Shown piece after piece: positions 18,311-27,857 of a DNA stretch of 64,000 nucleotides. The stretch comes from Fen-1254 sp963769605 (lineage in GTDB: Bacteria > Bacteroidota > Ignavibacteria > UBA10030): NCBI GenBank assembly GCA_963769605.1, contig CAVYML010000009.1:1240001-1304000 (forward strand), given 5' to 3'. The position numbers and the translations under genes are program-made. Position 1 is the stretch's first letter. Each line of letters begins with the position of its first letter. The notes beneath the pieces are model-generated. The model was not told the origin of the DNA and searched no databases. It was given only the letters and a program-made list of their open reading frames with translations.

Positions 18311-19480
18311 TCACTGCTGATTGATTTCCCGTTCTAATTTTGCATACACTTTGCGTAAAGGAAGTTTATGCTCCTGGGCGATGCGTTTACATTCTTCAAA
18401 TTCCAGATGCAGGTATTCTTTCCCTTCGTGGAGAACTGCTTTTACATTGATGGGTCCTAATGAAGTACCGACCGTGCGGATTTCCCGCGGGAGTTTTTTC
18501 CGCCCGACCGGCTGGAGACGCACGCCAAGAGTCGTCGTTTCGCGGAAAAGAACGGCAAGGAGAGCGTCGATTCGAGCGCGCTCCACAAGCGTCGAAAGTA
18601 TGATGCCGGGACGCCCTTTTTTCATGAGAATCGGAATCATATATGCGTCAAGCGCTCCTGCAGCCAGGAGTTGTTCGATGACATACGGATACAATTCCGG
18701 ATTCATATTATCGATGTTGGTTTCGATGCTGACGATGTCCTCTGCAGAATATTCCGGAGCAAGTTCGCCGATAAGCAGCCTTAAAAGATTCGGCACTTCT
18801 GTAATCTCGCGCCCGCCGGCGCCGTAGCCGATCCGCTCTACCGTTATATTTTCCGATGCAAGCATTCCTCCCGACAATGTCCTGATGATTGCGGCGCCGG
18901 TCGGTGTCGCTAATTCGAACGGTATGTCGGTGAGCATGGTCGGGTAGCCCTTTAAGATCTCCATCGTAGCGGGAGTCGGAATGGGCAGTTTCCCGTGCTG
19001 TGACTTGACAAATCCGCCGCTGCCCGTTTTGACCGGCGAAGAATAAATACTCTGGATGCCGAGTTTTTCAATGCAGATAGCAGCGCCGACGATATCGATA
19101 AGCGAGTCGATAGCGCCGACTTCGTGAAAATGAACTTTTTCAATATCCGTATTATGAACTTTTGCTTCCGCCACAGCGACCGTGCGGAAAATTTTTTTTG
19201 CACGGTCTTTGACGCTGCTGCTCAGGGTTCCGCGATCGATCAGTTCCTCGATGTCTTTTAAATGCCGGTGGTAATGGGGCTGCTCGGAAATCACAACGTC
19301 GACTTTAACGGCGACAATACCGTTGCGCTCGATATGGCGCGCCTGCAATTCAAAGCCGGTCAATTGAAGTCCGCTCAATGCTTGAATAAGTTCGTCGATG
19401 GAAATGCCGGCGCTGACGAATGCGCCGAGCGTCATATCGCCGCTGACGCCGCCGATTGTATCGAAATATGCAGTTTTCAT
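18311..19480 (-). CDS. larC: Nickel-pincer cofactor biosynthesis protein LarC
   Basis: Encodes 389 residues of the DUF111/LarC family, a CTP-dependent nickel insertase that completes the Ni-pincer nucleotide used by lactate racemase and related enzymes. The start ATG at 19,480 begins MKTAYFDTIGGVSGDMTLGA, the typical family N-terminus. Also seen are HFHEVGAIDSLIDIVGAA and ELATPTGAAIIRTL. The larB and larE partners are not in the window. It sits on the minus strand between waaA and priA. Confidence 0.92.
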   Translation of the reverse strand: MKTAYFDTIGGVSGDMTLGAFVSAGISIDELIQALSGLQLTGFELQARHIERNGIVAVKVDVVISEQPHYHRHLKDIEELIDRGTLSSSVKDRAKKIFRTVAVAEAKVHNTDIEKVHFHEVGAIDSLIDIVGAAICIEKLGIQSIYSSPVKTGSGGFVKSQHGKLPIPTPATMEILKGYPTMLTDIPFELATPTGAAIIRTLSGGMLASENITVERIGYGAGGREITEVPNLLRLLIGELAPEYSAEDIVSIETNIDNMNPELYPYVIEQLLAAGALDAYMIPILMKKGRPGIILSTLVERARIDALLAVLFRETTTLGVRLQPVGRKKLPREIRTVGTSLGPINVKAVLHEGKEYLHLEFEECKRIAQEHKLPLRKVYAKLEREINQQ

Positions 19481-19546
19481 ATTCTCTGTCCGGAAATAAA
19501 AATTGATATGGTGATGCACGCATGCATCGATTGTGCAGAAGATAAA

Positions 19547-20821
19547 TTACAGAACGCGTTCGAGATGTGCAAGAAAACGTTCCGTGGCGCCGATATTTTC
19601 TTTGACCAATGTAAGGGCGACAGTTCCGGCGTCGATGCGATCTCCGTTTTGATCGAAAAAGCGGTGCAGGAGGGCAAGGCAATTCGTCTCATCCACAACA
19701 AATCCGCCGCCGCGCCTGACAAGCTCGATTGCTTCCTGCGAATTCGTATGCCGGGGGCCGAAGAGAACCGGAATGCCGTAAACAGCCGGCTCCAGCACAT
19801 TGTGGATCCCCTGGCGGAAACTTCCGCCGACATAGGCGGCCTGCGCGTAGCGGTAGAGAGGCATGAGAATGCCGACACTGTCGACAAGTATCATCTGCTC
19901 GCCGTTGTATGCATTCATTTCTGAAAATCGAATGGGACGCTGGCCGTTCTCCAGCTGCCGTTCGATTTGCTCAAGGGCATCGACGGTCGGTTCATGCGGT
20001 ACAATGACAGCGAGAAAATTTTTATCTTCCATCAGCATTTTTTTTATCGCCGGAAGCAGCACCTCTTCGTCTTCCGGCCAAGTGCTTCCGGCGACCAGGA
20101 CTTTTTTCCCGGCAAGAATATGATCGGAAATCAGCTTTTTCTGGCGTGCTTCGGCGCTTCGCTCCCATACCTGATCGTACCGCGTTTCACCGATCGCTTC
20201 GATATGCGGTTTGGAAAGATCGAACCGGCGGAATGTCACGGCATCGCTTTCGGAAACACACAGGATGGAAGTAAACTGTTCGTAGAGAAAGTGATGAAAA
20301 TTTTTTATGAGCGGCAGAAAACGGGAAGAGCTGCTCCGCATCGTGGCATTTGCGATAAATGTCGGTATGTTCCTTGCATGCAGTTCCCATAAATGATTCG
20401 GCCAGATATCGTAACGCACCATGACGGCTGCAGTCGGCTGAATGAGATCGAGAAACCGTTTTGCATTGGCGCGGCTGTCGAAAGGAATATAAGAGATAAT
20501 ATCGGCAAGTTTGTAATTTCTGGAGTGATCGTATCCGGACGGAGAAAAGAAGGTGACAATAATATGGAGGTCGGTATATTTCCTCCTGAGCGCGGCGATG
20601 ATCGGCTTTGCCTGTTCAAATTCTCCCATCGAAGAAGAATGGAACCAGATACGGCGTTTCGAGGAAAGTTTTTGAACGTTCCGTTCGAGCCGCTCAAAGA
20701 GATGTTTCCGTCCTTGAATGCCACGCCGGATTTTCGGATTAACCAAACCGGCTATTGCCGCTCCGAGCCGGAAAATTCCGACAAAAATGCCGTTATAAAA
20801 AAGGTACCAAAGTGTTTGCAT
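19547..20821 (-). CDS. waaA: 3-deoxy-D-manno-octulosonic acid (Kdo) transferase
   Basis: Encodes about 424 residues from the ATG at 20,821, where the family normally begins (MQTLWYLFYNGIFVGIFRLG); an upstream in-frame ATG at 20,872 would add 17 residues. WaaA attaches Kdo to lipid A at the inner membrane, so the organism makes lipopolysaccharide. Family marks are IWFHSSSMGEFEQAKPII, YDIWPNHLWE, VAGSTWPEDEEV, and YVGGSFRQGIHNVLEPAVYG near the C-terminus. The gap of about 300 bp upstream carries only repeat DNA. Confidence 0.93.
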   Translation of the reverse strand: MQTLWYLFYNGIFVGIFRLGAAIAGLVNPKIRRGIQGRKHLFERLERNVQKLSSKRRIWFHSSSMGEFEQAKPIIAALRRKYTDLHIIVTFFSPSGYDHSRNYKLADIISYIPFDSRANAKRFLDLIQPTAAVMVRYDIWPNHLWELHARNIPTFIANATMRSSSSRFLPLIKNFHHFLYEQFTSILCVSESDAVTFRRFDLSKPHIEAIGETRYDQVWERSAEARQKKLISDHILAGKKVLVAGSTWPEDEEVLLPAIKKMLMEDKNFLAVIVPHEPTVDALEQIERQLENGQRPIRFSEMNAYNGEQMILVDSVGILMPLYRYAQAAYVGGSFRQGIHNVLEPAVYGIPVLFGPRHTNSQEAIELVRRGGGFVVDETNCLALLHRFFDQNGDRIDAGTVALTLVKENIGATERFLAHLERVL

Positions 20822-21093
20822 ACATTCGAATAATCTATTAAAAAAGGGTTTGGGCGCCAGAGACGTGGACAAGAACTTAAAAGTTGAGAATAGAAGCCGT
20901 GAATCTATCTCAGAAGATACAAATTTCTGCTAAACCGATCTTTCGTCCGCATTTCAAGCGCCTTCCACATCAAACTGGAAACTTATGGTAGAAAAACTTT
21001 AATGGAATTGCAAGATCCTCCGGAAATAAGGTCAATGGTAAATAATAAATTGCGAATCGTGAACTCTAAACTTTAAAAATAAAGTAACGGACG

Positions 21094-21136
21094 AACCAAA
21101 CAACCGACAAACCGGCAAACCGACTAACCAAACAAC
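21094..21136. repeat. Degenerate heptamer array (copy D)
   Basis: About six 7-bp units of the kind ACCAAAC, AACCGAC, AAACCGG, CAAACCG, ACTAACC, AAACAAC lie between waaA and the HEAGH gene. The unit sequence differs from the other arrays but the 7-bp period is the same. The remainder of the gap, 20,822-21,093, shows no gene. Confidence 0.7.
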
Positions 21137-21137
21137 T

Positions 21138-21686
21138 TTAAAAATTTTCAGCGATTATTTCGCGGATCTCCTGGATGACAAGCCATATTCCTATTCCGAT
21201 GCCTGCACAGCAAAGAACAATGCCGAGAATATTGACGCATAAGGCGACTGTCTCTGCATCTTCCATCATGTCGAGATATTGAAAGATCCAATGCCAATCG
21301 TGCAGCAGGTGACGGGAAATCAATTGAAGATGCTGGTACGGCGCATCGCCGATGTAAATGGAAACGTTGACCGTGCTTTGTCCCATCCAGTACAGCGTAA
21401 AGGGAAGCGTATGTAAATTATTTTTTCCGAAAACAATAACGGCCGCAGCAGGAAGTATAATTTGAAACAATGATCCTCCCATAAAATAAAGCAGCTGGCC
21501 GAAGATGCGAAAAACCAGATGACCGGCTTCATGGATAAAAAGATCTATTGTATCGATCGTCCACAAAACGAACGGCATATTATGAGCACGTCCCGGAAAT
21601 GTCTGATAGTCCGTCGCAAGATAATATGTGAAATGAGCAAGTACTGCAATCAAGCAGGCATAGAGAATAACTTTAAAAGTACGCAT
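21138..21686 (-). CDS. Putative membrane metalloprotease with HEAGH motif
   Basis: Encodes 182 residues with about four hydrophobic segments. The motif IDLFIHEAGHLVFRIFG has the HExxH zinc-binding form and lies next to a transmembrane stretch, as in M50 (site-2-type) proteases. A possible third ligand is not certain. The hydrophobic C-terminus ends in basic and acidic residues facing the cytoplasm. No operon partner is evident. It could be an M50-like protease or an inactive relative. Confidence 0.6.
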   Translation of the reverse strand: MRTFKVILYACLIAVLAHFTYYLATDYQTFPGRAHNMPFVLWTIDTIDLFIHEAGHLVFRIFGQLLYFMGGSLFQIILPAAAVIVFGKNNLHTLPFTLYWMGQSTVNVSIYIGDAPYQHLQLISRHLLHDWHWIFQYLDMMEDAETVALCVNILGIVLCCAGIGIGIWLVIQEIREIIAENF

Positions 21687-21698
21687 AATGGACAGAGA

Positions 21699-21777
21699 GT
21701 AAATGGTAAATAGTAAATTGTAAATGGAAACTAAGCACTTCGAACCAAGAACTACGAACTACGAACCAAGAACGAAA
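21699..21777. repeat. Two adjoining heptamer arrays (copy E)
   Basis: Four units of GTAAATN (21,699-21,726) are followed by a short spacer and five units (AACCAAG, AACTACG, AACTACG, AACCAAG, AACGAAA) at 21,743-21,777. Two different unit sequences are thus joined in one tract, ending 5 bp before the NFACT gene stop. Confidence 0.8.
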
Positions 21778-21782
21778 TACCT

Positions 21783-23451
21783 TTACACCGGTAATTTCGG
21801 TTTTGCAAATATCGTTTTCTCCCGTTCGACCGTTACGGTTCCGGAAGGAGCGCCTTTCGGCTTGCGCACATATTTTCCCTCGCACATCGTAACCGGAACG
21901 AGTTTGGAATTTTTCATCTTGCTGTAATATGCGGCTATTCCCGCAGCCTGTTCGACAGCCTGTTTGGAAATCTCTCCTTTCCCCGTTCCGGCTTTCAAAG
22001 TTACATGCGATCCGCCGACGCCGCGCGCATGAAACCACAAATCGTTCTTTGCTGTGTGCCGGGTTGTCAGCAGATCGTTGTTGTCGCTGCTTTTTCCGGC
22101 CCAGACCTGAAAACCGCCTGCGACTGTAAAGACCCGAAAAGGAACCGGCTCTTGTTTTTTGGTATGACCCTGCCTGTCCACACGTATGCCGAGTTCCGCA
22201 AGGAGCGGTGCATGTTCCTGAAGAACAGCATGTACGTCCTCCGTTGTCAAAGCCTGCTCTAAGGATTCAAGGACGGGGAAGATGCGCCCGCGCTGCAGCC
22301 GCAGTTCATCCCGCCGCACCGACTGCTCTTCGACGGCGCTTCGGATCTTATGAGCCTTTTGAAAAAAACGTTCGGCGTTTTTTGCGGGCGTTAAATGAAC
22401 ATCGAGCGGAATTTCGACGACATCTCCGGAACCGGTCAGTACGTCTTCCACGAGAGCTTCGGTTTCTCCTTTCTTAATATGGTACAGATGTGCCGTTAAA
22501 AGTTTGCCGAATCGTTCGTACCGATCTGCGTCTTCAGCCGGCACGGCTTCGCCGGTTATTTTTTTCAATGTGCGTTCGATCTGTTCCAGTTCCTTGTTCA
22601 AAGCGTGAAGAACAAGACCTTTTTGCTGAATATTCTGTGCGCTCTTTTGAGAGGCCGAGAGAAATATATGAACGGCTTCGGATACGGTGGGAAAGATCTG
22701 TGCTCGCAATTCTCCGAATTGCCGGAGCGGAATCAAAGCCATGCGTAGCGGGATCTGCCCGTCATAGTATATTCTCGGGGAAGGCGCCACAATAAGTTCT
22801 TCATGCAGCGCCTGGGCGGTATGGAAAATCTGTTCCAGCTCATTCCGGGTCAACAGCTCCGTCCGGATCGATTCGGCAATGCCGGAGCGTAAAAGAATTT
22901 CCCGGTTGAGAAGCGCCCCGAATTGTGGGAATATTTTTTTCATGAACTGCGGCAGCGTCAAATCTTTCTCTTGATCCGGCATAACGGTAAGGGAAGCGGG
23001 ATCGAAAGAAATTTGCCGTTCTGCCGGCGGCGTGTAAACGGTTGTGACGATTTCATTCCTGCGAAGAAAAGCATCGACGATAATGTTTTTCGGCGAGACC
23101 AGCAGTACGTTTCCCTTCGGTCCGAACATTTGAGCGATGATGCGGCTGCCGTTTTCAAGCTCCATAAAAATCTGACGATCGCTTTTATCGATCGCAACGC
23201 TGCGGAGCGCCGCACCGCAGGCGTCCCGGAAAAGATCGAACGGAATTTCTTCGCGCTCGTGCATAACTGTTTCGAAGGTAGAAGGCATTGTGAGCCCCCT
23301 CGCAGTTGATGATGAGCGCGCCGGGAAAATCAGAAAATGCTGCGACAAGTTCTCCGCGATCCTGTGTAAAGAGCGCCTCCAGAGTTTTTCCGGAAACGGC
23401 GTTTTGTATCTCGCCGGCCAAAGCACGCAATGTATAATAGTGAGCAATCAT
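21783..23451 (-). pseudogene. NFACT-family (RqcH/FbpA-like) gene, frameshifted
   Basis: NFACT proteins work in ribosome-associated quality control, adding C-terminal tails to stalled nascent chains. The N-terminus (MIAHYYTLRALAGEIQNAVS, to RARRNSV) is in one frame from 23,451. The remainder, beginning DLFRDACGAALRSVAI, is in another frame, and runs to the C-terminal NFACT-R domain (NDLWFHARGVGGSHVTLK). The two join if one base near 23,236-23,242 is removed. Either the gene is broken, a true +1 shift occurs, or the assembly has an error. The family is otherwise complete at about 555 residues. Confidence 0.82.
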
Positions 23452-23619
23452 AATTGGTTATCAACACCGGGTACAAAAATCCTTAAAATTGCTCGAAATA
23501 GCAATTTTATTGTGGATAACTCGTGAACAGATATGTGAAAAGTTTGTGAAAAACAATTTCTTGCCGAACCCTCTATTTTTCCGTACCTTTATTAGTCGGA
23601 ACAGATTGAAAGGAATATC

Positions 23620-24501
23620 GTGGTTTGCAGTATGACCGGCTTCGGACGCGCCGAGGTCAGCAAAGACGGCGTAACAGCCAGCGTTGAAGTCCGCAGTGTA
23701 AACAGCCGCTATCTCGATCTTACCGCAAGATTGCCGCGGCAGCATACTCAGCGTGAACGCGAATTAAAAGACCTGATCAGAGGATTCCTGAGCCGGGGAT
23801 CCGTGAATGTAACGGTCAAACTCGAACGGGAATCGAACGGCACGGCCGCCCTGAGGGTCAATACGCACGCTGCCAAATCGTATTATAAACTTCTGAACGA
23901 TTTGCGCAAGAGCGTTCGCTTGAAGGAAAAAGTGAAATTAGAGCACCTGTTGACCTTTTCGGAAATTCTCGAGCCTGTCGACGAAGAAGAGACCGGTGAA
24001 CTGGAATGGGATGTCATTCAGCAAGCGATAAAGTCTGCATTTGAGAATTTGAATGTCATGCGCAATCAGGAAGGGCGCGAACTTGCCGCCGATCTGGCCA
24101 AACGCGTGCAATGGATAAGCGGCGTAGTCGATCAGGTGGAAAAACTTTCCAAAGAACGTATTCCTGAAGAACGGAAAGAATTGCAGGACCGCATTACGGA
24201 ACTTGTGAAAGATAAGTTTGTCGTCGATCAGAACCGGCTCGAATTGGAAATTGCCCTTATGGCGGATAAACTCGATGTCACGGAAGAATGCGTACGGTTC
24301 CGGAGTCATAACAAGTTTTTCCTCGAAGCCATGGACAAAGGTGAAGCAATGGGGCGGAAGCTGAATTTTTTGGTGCAGGAAATGAATCGCGAAGCGAATA
24401 CCATCGGTTCAAAAACCTGCGATGCCGCCATCGCCCATCTCATAGTCGATGTCAAAGAGGAACTGGAAAAAATTCGCGAACAATTGCAGAATATTGAATA
24501 A
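23620..24501 (+). CDS. yicC: YicC-family endoribonuclease
   Basis: Encodes 293 residues. The start is GTG at 23,620, with GAAAGGA upstream, giving VCSMTGFGRAEV, the usual family start. The C-terminal DUF1732 part is seen in CVRFRSHNKFFLEAM and KLNFLVQEMNREANTIGSK. YicC proteins are RNA endonucleases linked to small-RNA turnover. It begins the conserved set yicC-gmk-rpoZ-coaBC, whose order is shared by many bacteria. Confidence 0.93.
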   Translation: MVCSMTGFGRAEVSKDGVTASVEVRSVNSRYLDLTARLPRQHTQRERELKDLIRGFLSRGSVNVTVKLERESNGTAALRVNTHAAKSYYKLLNDLRKSVRLKEKVKLEHLLTFSEILEPVDEEETGELEWDVIQQAIKSAFENLNVMRNQEGRELAADLAKRVQWISGVVDQVEKLSKERIPEERKELQDRITELVKDKFVVDQNRLELEIALMADKLDVTEECVRFRSHNKFFLEAMDKGEAMGRKLNFLVQEMNREANTIGSKTCDAAIAHLIVDVKEELEKIREQLQNIE

Positions 24502-24554
24502 GAACGGCGGGTTCTTCGGAATTCCGCGTGTAGAATTCAAAGAACAGCCGGCGT

Positions 24555-25136
24555 ATGGTTTTCATGGCAAAAAAGAAACTCATTCTTCTTTCTGCACCGA
24601 GCGGATGCGGTAAAACGACCATTGCAAAAGAGATTTTAAAACGACATCCCGAAATATTGTTTTCCGTTTCCGCCACGACGCGGCCTATTCGCAGCGGCGA
24701 GACGGAAGGGAAAGATCACTTTTTCCTGACGCAGGAAGACTTTCTCCGCCGGCGTGAAGACGGCGGCCTGGTCGAGTGGGAAGAAATTTTCGGCAATTAC
24801 TACGGCACGCTTAAAAGCGAAATCGACCGTGCGCTCTCGCATGGACAAGCGATGCTGTTCGATATCGATGTCAAAGGCGCATTGTCGATTCACCGGCGCT
24901 TTCCGGACGATACGGCGGCGATCTTTATTAAGCCGCCGAGTTTTGAAGTGCTGAAGAAGCGCCTGGAAGGCCGCAGAACGGAAGATCCGGAAACGCTCAA
25001 GCGGCGGCTCGATCGCGTGCCGATGGAATTGGAACAAGGAAACGCGTTTGATTATCAGGTTGTCAATGACAATTTGCAGAAAGCCGTCGAAGAGATCGAT
25101 GCCATAGTCATTCGCTGTATTAAAGAGAGTAAATAA
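24555..25136 (+). CDS. gmk: Guanylate kinase
   Basis: Encodes 193 residues. It phosphorylates GMP to GDP with ATP in the cytoplasm. The P-loop SAPSGCGKTT is at about residues 10-19, followed by VSATTRPIRSGETEGKDHFF (GMP-binding region) and LFDIDVKGALSI. A second in-frame ATG three codons downstream could be the start. It follows yicC by 53 nt and precedes rpoZ by 32 nt. Confidence 0.96.
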   Translation: MVFMAKKKLILLSAPSGCGKTTIAKEILKRHPEILFSVSATTRPIRSGETEGKDHFFLTQEDFLRRREDGGLVEWEEIFGNYYGTLKSEIDRALSHGQAMLFDIDVKGALSIHRRFPDDTAAIFIKPPSFEVLKKRLEGRRTEDPETLKRRLDRVPMELEQGNAFDYQVVNDNLQKAVEEIDAIVIRCIKESK

Positions 25137-25168
25137 AAAGCAACGTTCATTATCAAAGGAGCATTACA

Positions 25169-25540
25169 GTGGCAGTAAAACCTGTTGCAATTCAGGAATT
25201 CACGGAATGCGCCGCCAATGTTTACGAGGCGGTCATCGTAGCATCGAAGCGTGCGCGCCAGATTCACGACGATGTGAAAATCGAACTGGCGCAGCGGCTG
25301 GAAACCATTAAAGCGCTGACCGCGGCGCCGGAAACGGAAGACGAACTCGAAACAACGATCGCAAATCCGGATCAGCTTAAAATCAGTCTGGAATTCGAAA
25401 AACGCCCGAAAGCGACCGAACTCGCATTGGATGAGTTGAGAGAAAGAAAAATCGCTTATCACTATAAGGAGCCGATCGATTTCCTGACGAAAGAAACAAA
25501 AGAAACCAAAGAAGCCAAAGAAACTCCGGCTGAAGAGTAA
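25169..25540 (+). CDS. rpoZ: DNA-directed RNA polymerase omega subunit
   Basis: Encodes 123 residues from a GTG start, with AAAGGA 8 nt upstream. The conserved omega features are YEAVIVASKRARQI, then a C-terminal part with KATELALDELRERKIAY. It helps assemble RNA polymerase. The protein is longer than the E. coli form, with an acidic tail rich in Lys-Glu-Thr repeats (KETKETKEAKE). The stop and the coaBC start overlap by one base (TAATG), showing translational coupling. Confidence 0.9.
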   Translation: MAVKPVAIQEFTECAANVYEAVIVASKRARQIHDDVKIELAQRLETIKALTAAPETEDELETTIANPDQLKISLEFEKRPKATELALDELRERKIAYHYKEPIDFLTKETKETKEAKETPAEE

Positions 25541-26760
25541 TGATGCCGCGCCTCGACGGCAAACATATTCTCATCGGCGTCACAGGCGGAATTGCGGCAT
25601 ACAAAGCCGCATATCTCGTGCGGGAGTTTATGAAAGCGGGAGCCGATGTCAAAGTCATAATGACCGAGGCAGCGGCGCGTTTTGTTACGCCGCTCACGTT
25701 CGCTGCGCTTTCCAGAAACCCGGTCTTTACGGATTTGTGGACGGTCAACCAATCTTCGCAATCAGATATCAGCACGCAGCATATAGATCTTGCCAACTGG
25801 GCCGATGCTCTGGTCATTGCTCCGGCATCGGCAAATACAATTGCTAAGCTGACCCACGGGCTGTCCGATAACATGGTAACGGTTGTTGCACTTGCTTCGC
25901 CGCGGCCTGTCGTTCTGGCGCCGGCGATGGATGCGGAAATGTACCTCAACGCGATCACGCAAAAAAATCTGACCGTTTTAAAAGAACGCGGATATTTCGT
26001 GCTTCCCGCCCCCTCCGGAGAACTTGCGAGCGGTTTGCACGGACCCGGCCGGCTGCCGGAAGTCGAAACGATTGTCGATGCCGTTGCCGGAATTCTGGAT
26101 CATGCGCATCAGGATTTTTTGGAGAAAAAAATTCTCGTAACTGCCGGACCCACCTATGAAGCGATCGATCCGGTGCGGTTCGTCGGCAACCGGTCCTCCG
26201 GAAAAATGGGATTTGCAGTTGCCCGTGCCGCAGCCCAGCGCGGCGCTGAAGTGCTTCTTATTGCCGGACCCGTGCATCTGGAAACGCCCCGCAATGTCGA
26301 ACGGATCGATGTCGAATCTGCGGATGATATGCTGCAGGCGGTCAAAGCGAATGCGGAAAAATTCGACGTTGTCGTTATGGCGGCGGCGGTGGCGGATTTT
26401 ACTCCCGTTAAGAAAGAGAAGAACAAAATTAAAAAAGGCAGCGGCGCTGCTCCGCTGGACCTGAGACTGTATCCTACTGAAGATATTTTGAAAATGCTCG
26501 ATACGAAAAAGCGGAAAGCGGTCGTTGTCGGGTTCGCGCTCGAGACTGCACATGAAATCGAGAATGCCAAAAAGAAACTCAAGTCCAAAAATCTCGACCT
26601 TATCGTCTTGAATGCGTACAATCAAAAGAACCGCGTTTTCGGCTCCGATATCAATACAGTAACGCTCATTGACCGTAAAGGGGGAAAAACGACGCTGGAG
26701 AAACTTCCCAAGTTTGAGGCTGCACACCGCATTCTCGACGCCGTAAAAAAATTCTTATAA
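25540..26760 (+). CDS. coaBC: Phosphopantothenoylcysteine decarboxylase/synthetase
   Basis: Encodes 406 residues of the bifunctional coenzyme A enzyme. The flavoprotein decarboxylase half comes first (GVTGGIAAYKAAYLVR, then ISTQHIDLANWADALVIAPA and the PAMDAEMY catalytic segment). The CTP-dependent synthetase half follows from about residue 190 (ILVTAGPTYEAIDPVRFVGN, NRSSGKMGFAVA, and FALET). Two adjacent ATG codons (25,540 and 25,543) may serve as the start; the first overlaps the rpoZ stop. Confidence 0.96.
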   Translation: MMPRLDGKHILIGVTGGIAAYKAAYLVREFMKAGADVKVIMTEAAARFVTPLTFAALSRNPVFTDLWTVNQSSQSDISTQHIDLANWADALVIAPASANTIAKLTHGLSDNMVTVVALASPRPVVLAPAMDAEMYLNAITQKNLTVLKERGYFVLPAPSGELASGLHGPGRLPEVETIVDAVAGILDHAHQDFLEKKILVTAGPTYEAIDPVRFVGNRSSGKMGFAVARAAAQRGAEVLLIAGPVHLETPRNVERIDVESADDMLQAVKANAEKFDVVVMAAAVADFTPVKKEKNKIKKGSGAAPLDLRLYPTEDILKMLDTKKRKAVVVGFALETAHEIENAKKKLKSKNLDLIVLNAYNQKNRVFGSDINTVTLIDRKGGKTTLEKLPKFEAAHRILDAVKKFL

Positions 26761-26787
26761 TTTTCCACGCCCAGCACGGAAAAAATT

Positions 26788-27618
26788 ATGCCGCATCAAG
26801 ATGAAATCCGGATACTGATTGCCGACACGGAAAAGTTTTTCAGGCAGCAGCAGGAATTGTACGGCGATACGATTTTTCTCAAACAACCGGAGGCACAGCA
26901 GCATCCGGTCAACCTCGATACGGAAATTATGAAAAAAAAACAAACCGTCATTCCGCCGGAAACGGATATTTTTGGTAATGCAGTGACGGAAAAAAATACT
27001 GCGCAGCCGAAAAACATATCTTTAATGCCGGATGAACCATGGGCATCTTCAGCGGATCTACAATCCCTCGACGGAATGATCAACACCTGCATGAAATGTT
27101 CGCTCGGAAAGACGCGAAAAAAATTCGTCTTCGGCGTCGGGAATCCGAAAGCGGAAGTTGTCGTTGTAGGGGAAGCGCCGGGAGCGGATGAGGACGAAAA
27201 GGGAGAACCCTTCGTCGGTCGTGCGGGTCAGCTCCTGACCAAGATATTAGAAGCGGTTCAGTTTAAGCGCGAAGAAGTTTTTATCTGCAATATTCTCAAA
27301 TGCCGTCCGCCGAATAATCGCGACCCGCAGCCGGAGGAAATAGAATTCTGCGAACCGTATTTGTGGAAACAACTGGAAATCATCAAACCAAAAATGATTC
27401 TCTGTGCGGGACGTATTGCCGGGCAGTCGCTGCTGAAAACCAACGATTCTCTCGGAAACTTGCGCGGAAAGATGCACGATTACCGCGGTATTCCGCTGAT
27501 GGTCACCTACCATCCGGCGGCATTGCTCAGGAATCCGAATTGGAAAAGACCGTGCTGGGAAGATGTTCAGCAATTCCGGAAATTGTACGAACAAATGAGA
27601 TATGAAGAAAAATCGTAG
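26788..27618 (+). CDS. Uracil-DNA glycosylase, family 4 (iron-sulfur type)
   Basis: Encodes 276 residues. It removes uracil from DNA to start base-excision repair. The cluster ligands are visible as CMKC, then ILKC and EFC about 17 residues later. The active-site segment is GEAPGADEDEKGEPFVGRAG, and HPAALLRN is the second conserved segment. The first 85 residues are a variable extension, common in the FCB group. The 3' end is duplicated about 150 bp downstream (see findings), so the present C-terminus (RYEEKS) may not be the ancestral one. Confidence 0.92.
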   Translation: MPHQDEIRILIADTEKFFRQQQELYGDTIFLKQPEAQQHPVNLDTEIMKKKQTVIPPETDIFGNAVTEKNTAQPKNISLMPDEPWASSADLQSLDGMINTCMKCSLGKTRKKFVFGVGNPKAEVVVVGEAPGADEDEKGEPFVGRAGQLLTKILEAVQFKREEVFICNILKCRPPNNRDPQPEEIEFCEPYLWKQLEIIKPKMILCAGRIAGQSLLKTNDSLGNLRGKMHDYRGIPLMVTYHPAALLRNPNWKRPCWEDVQQFRKLYEQMRYEEKS

Positions 27619-27628
27619 TGTATCCGTT

Positions 27629-27763
27629 CCCGCCAAAAACAGGCGGGATTCTGAATTCGACAACGGATTAAGCTGCACTTCGTTTGCTGAATCCGGTCGA
27701 ATTCGAAGCTGGGAAGATGTTCAGCAGTTCCGGAAATTGTACGAAGAAATGAAAAAGCAGTGA
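27629..27763 (+). repeat. Palindromic insert followed by a second copy of the udg 3' end
   Basis: A 6-bp GC hairpin (27,629-27,634 with 27,642-27,647) is followed by an imperfect palindrome (GAATTCGAC near 27,653 with GTCGAATTC near 27,705). From 27,708 the DNA repeats the 3' end of the uracil-DNA glycosylase gene (27,554-27,600), 44 of 47 bases being equal, and ends with a stop codon. The frame of this copy would give the C-terminus YEEMKKQ. Confidence 0.75.
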
Positions 27764-27771
27764 ATGGTATT

Positions 27772-27854
27772 TCAGTTCTGAGTTCGTGGTGCTTAGTGCT
27801 GAAGTTAACAGAAAATAGAAACTAAGAACAACGAACTAAGAGCTACGAACTAAA
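27772..27854. repeat. Dispersed repeat element with heptamer units (copy F)
   Basis: Reads CAGTTCTGAGTTCGTGGTGC, then TTAGTGCTGAAGTTAAC, a short spacer, and decayed 7-bp units such as AACTAAG, AACAACG, AACTAAG, AGCTACG, AACTAAA. It has the same orientation as copy B and ends 3 bp before the start of the iron transporter gene. Confidence 0.8.
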
Positions 27855-27857
27855 TTG

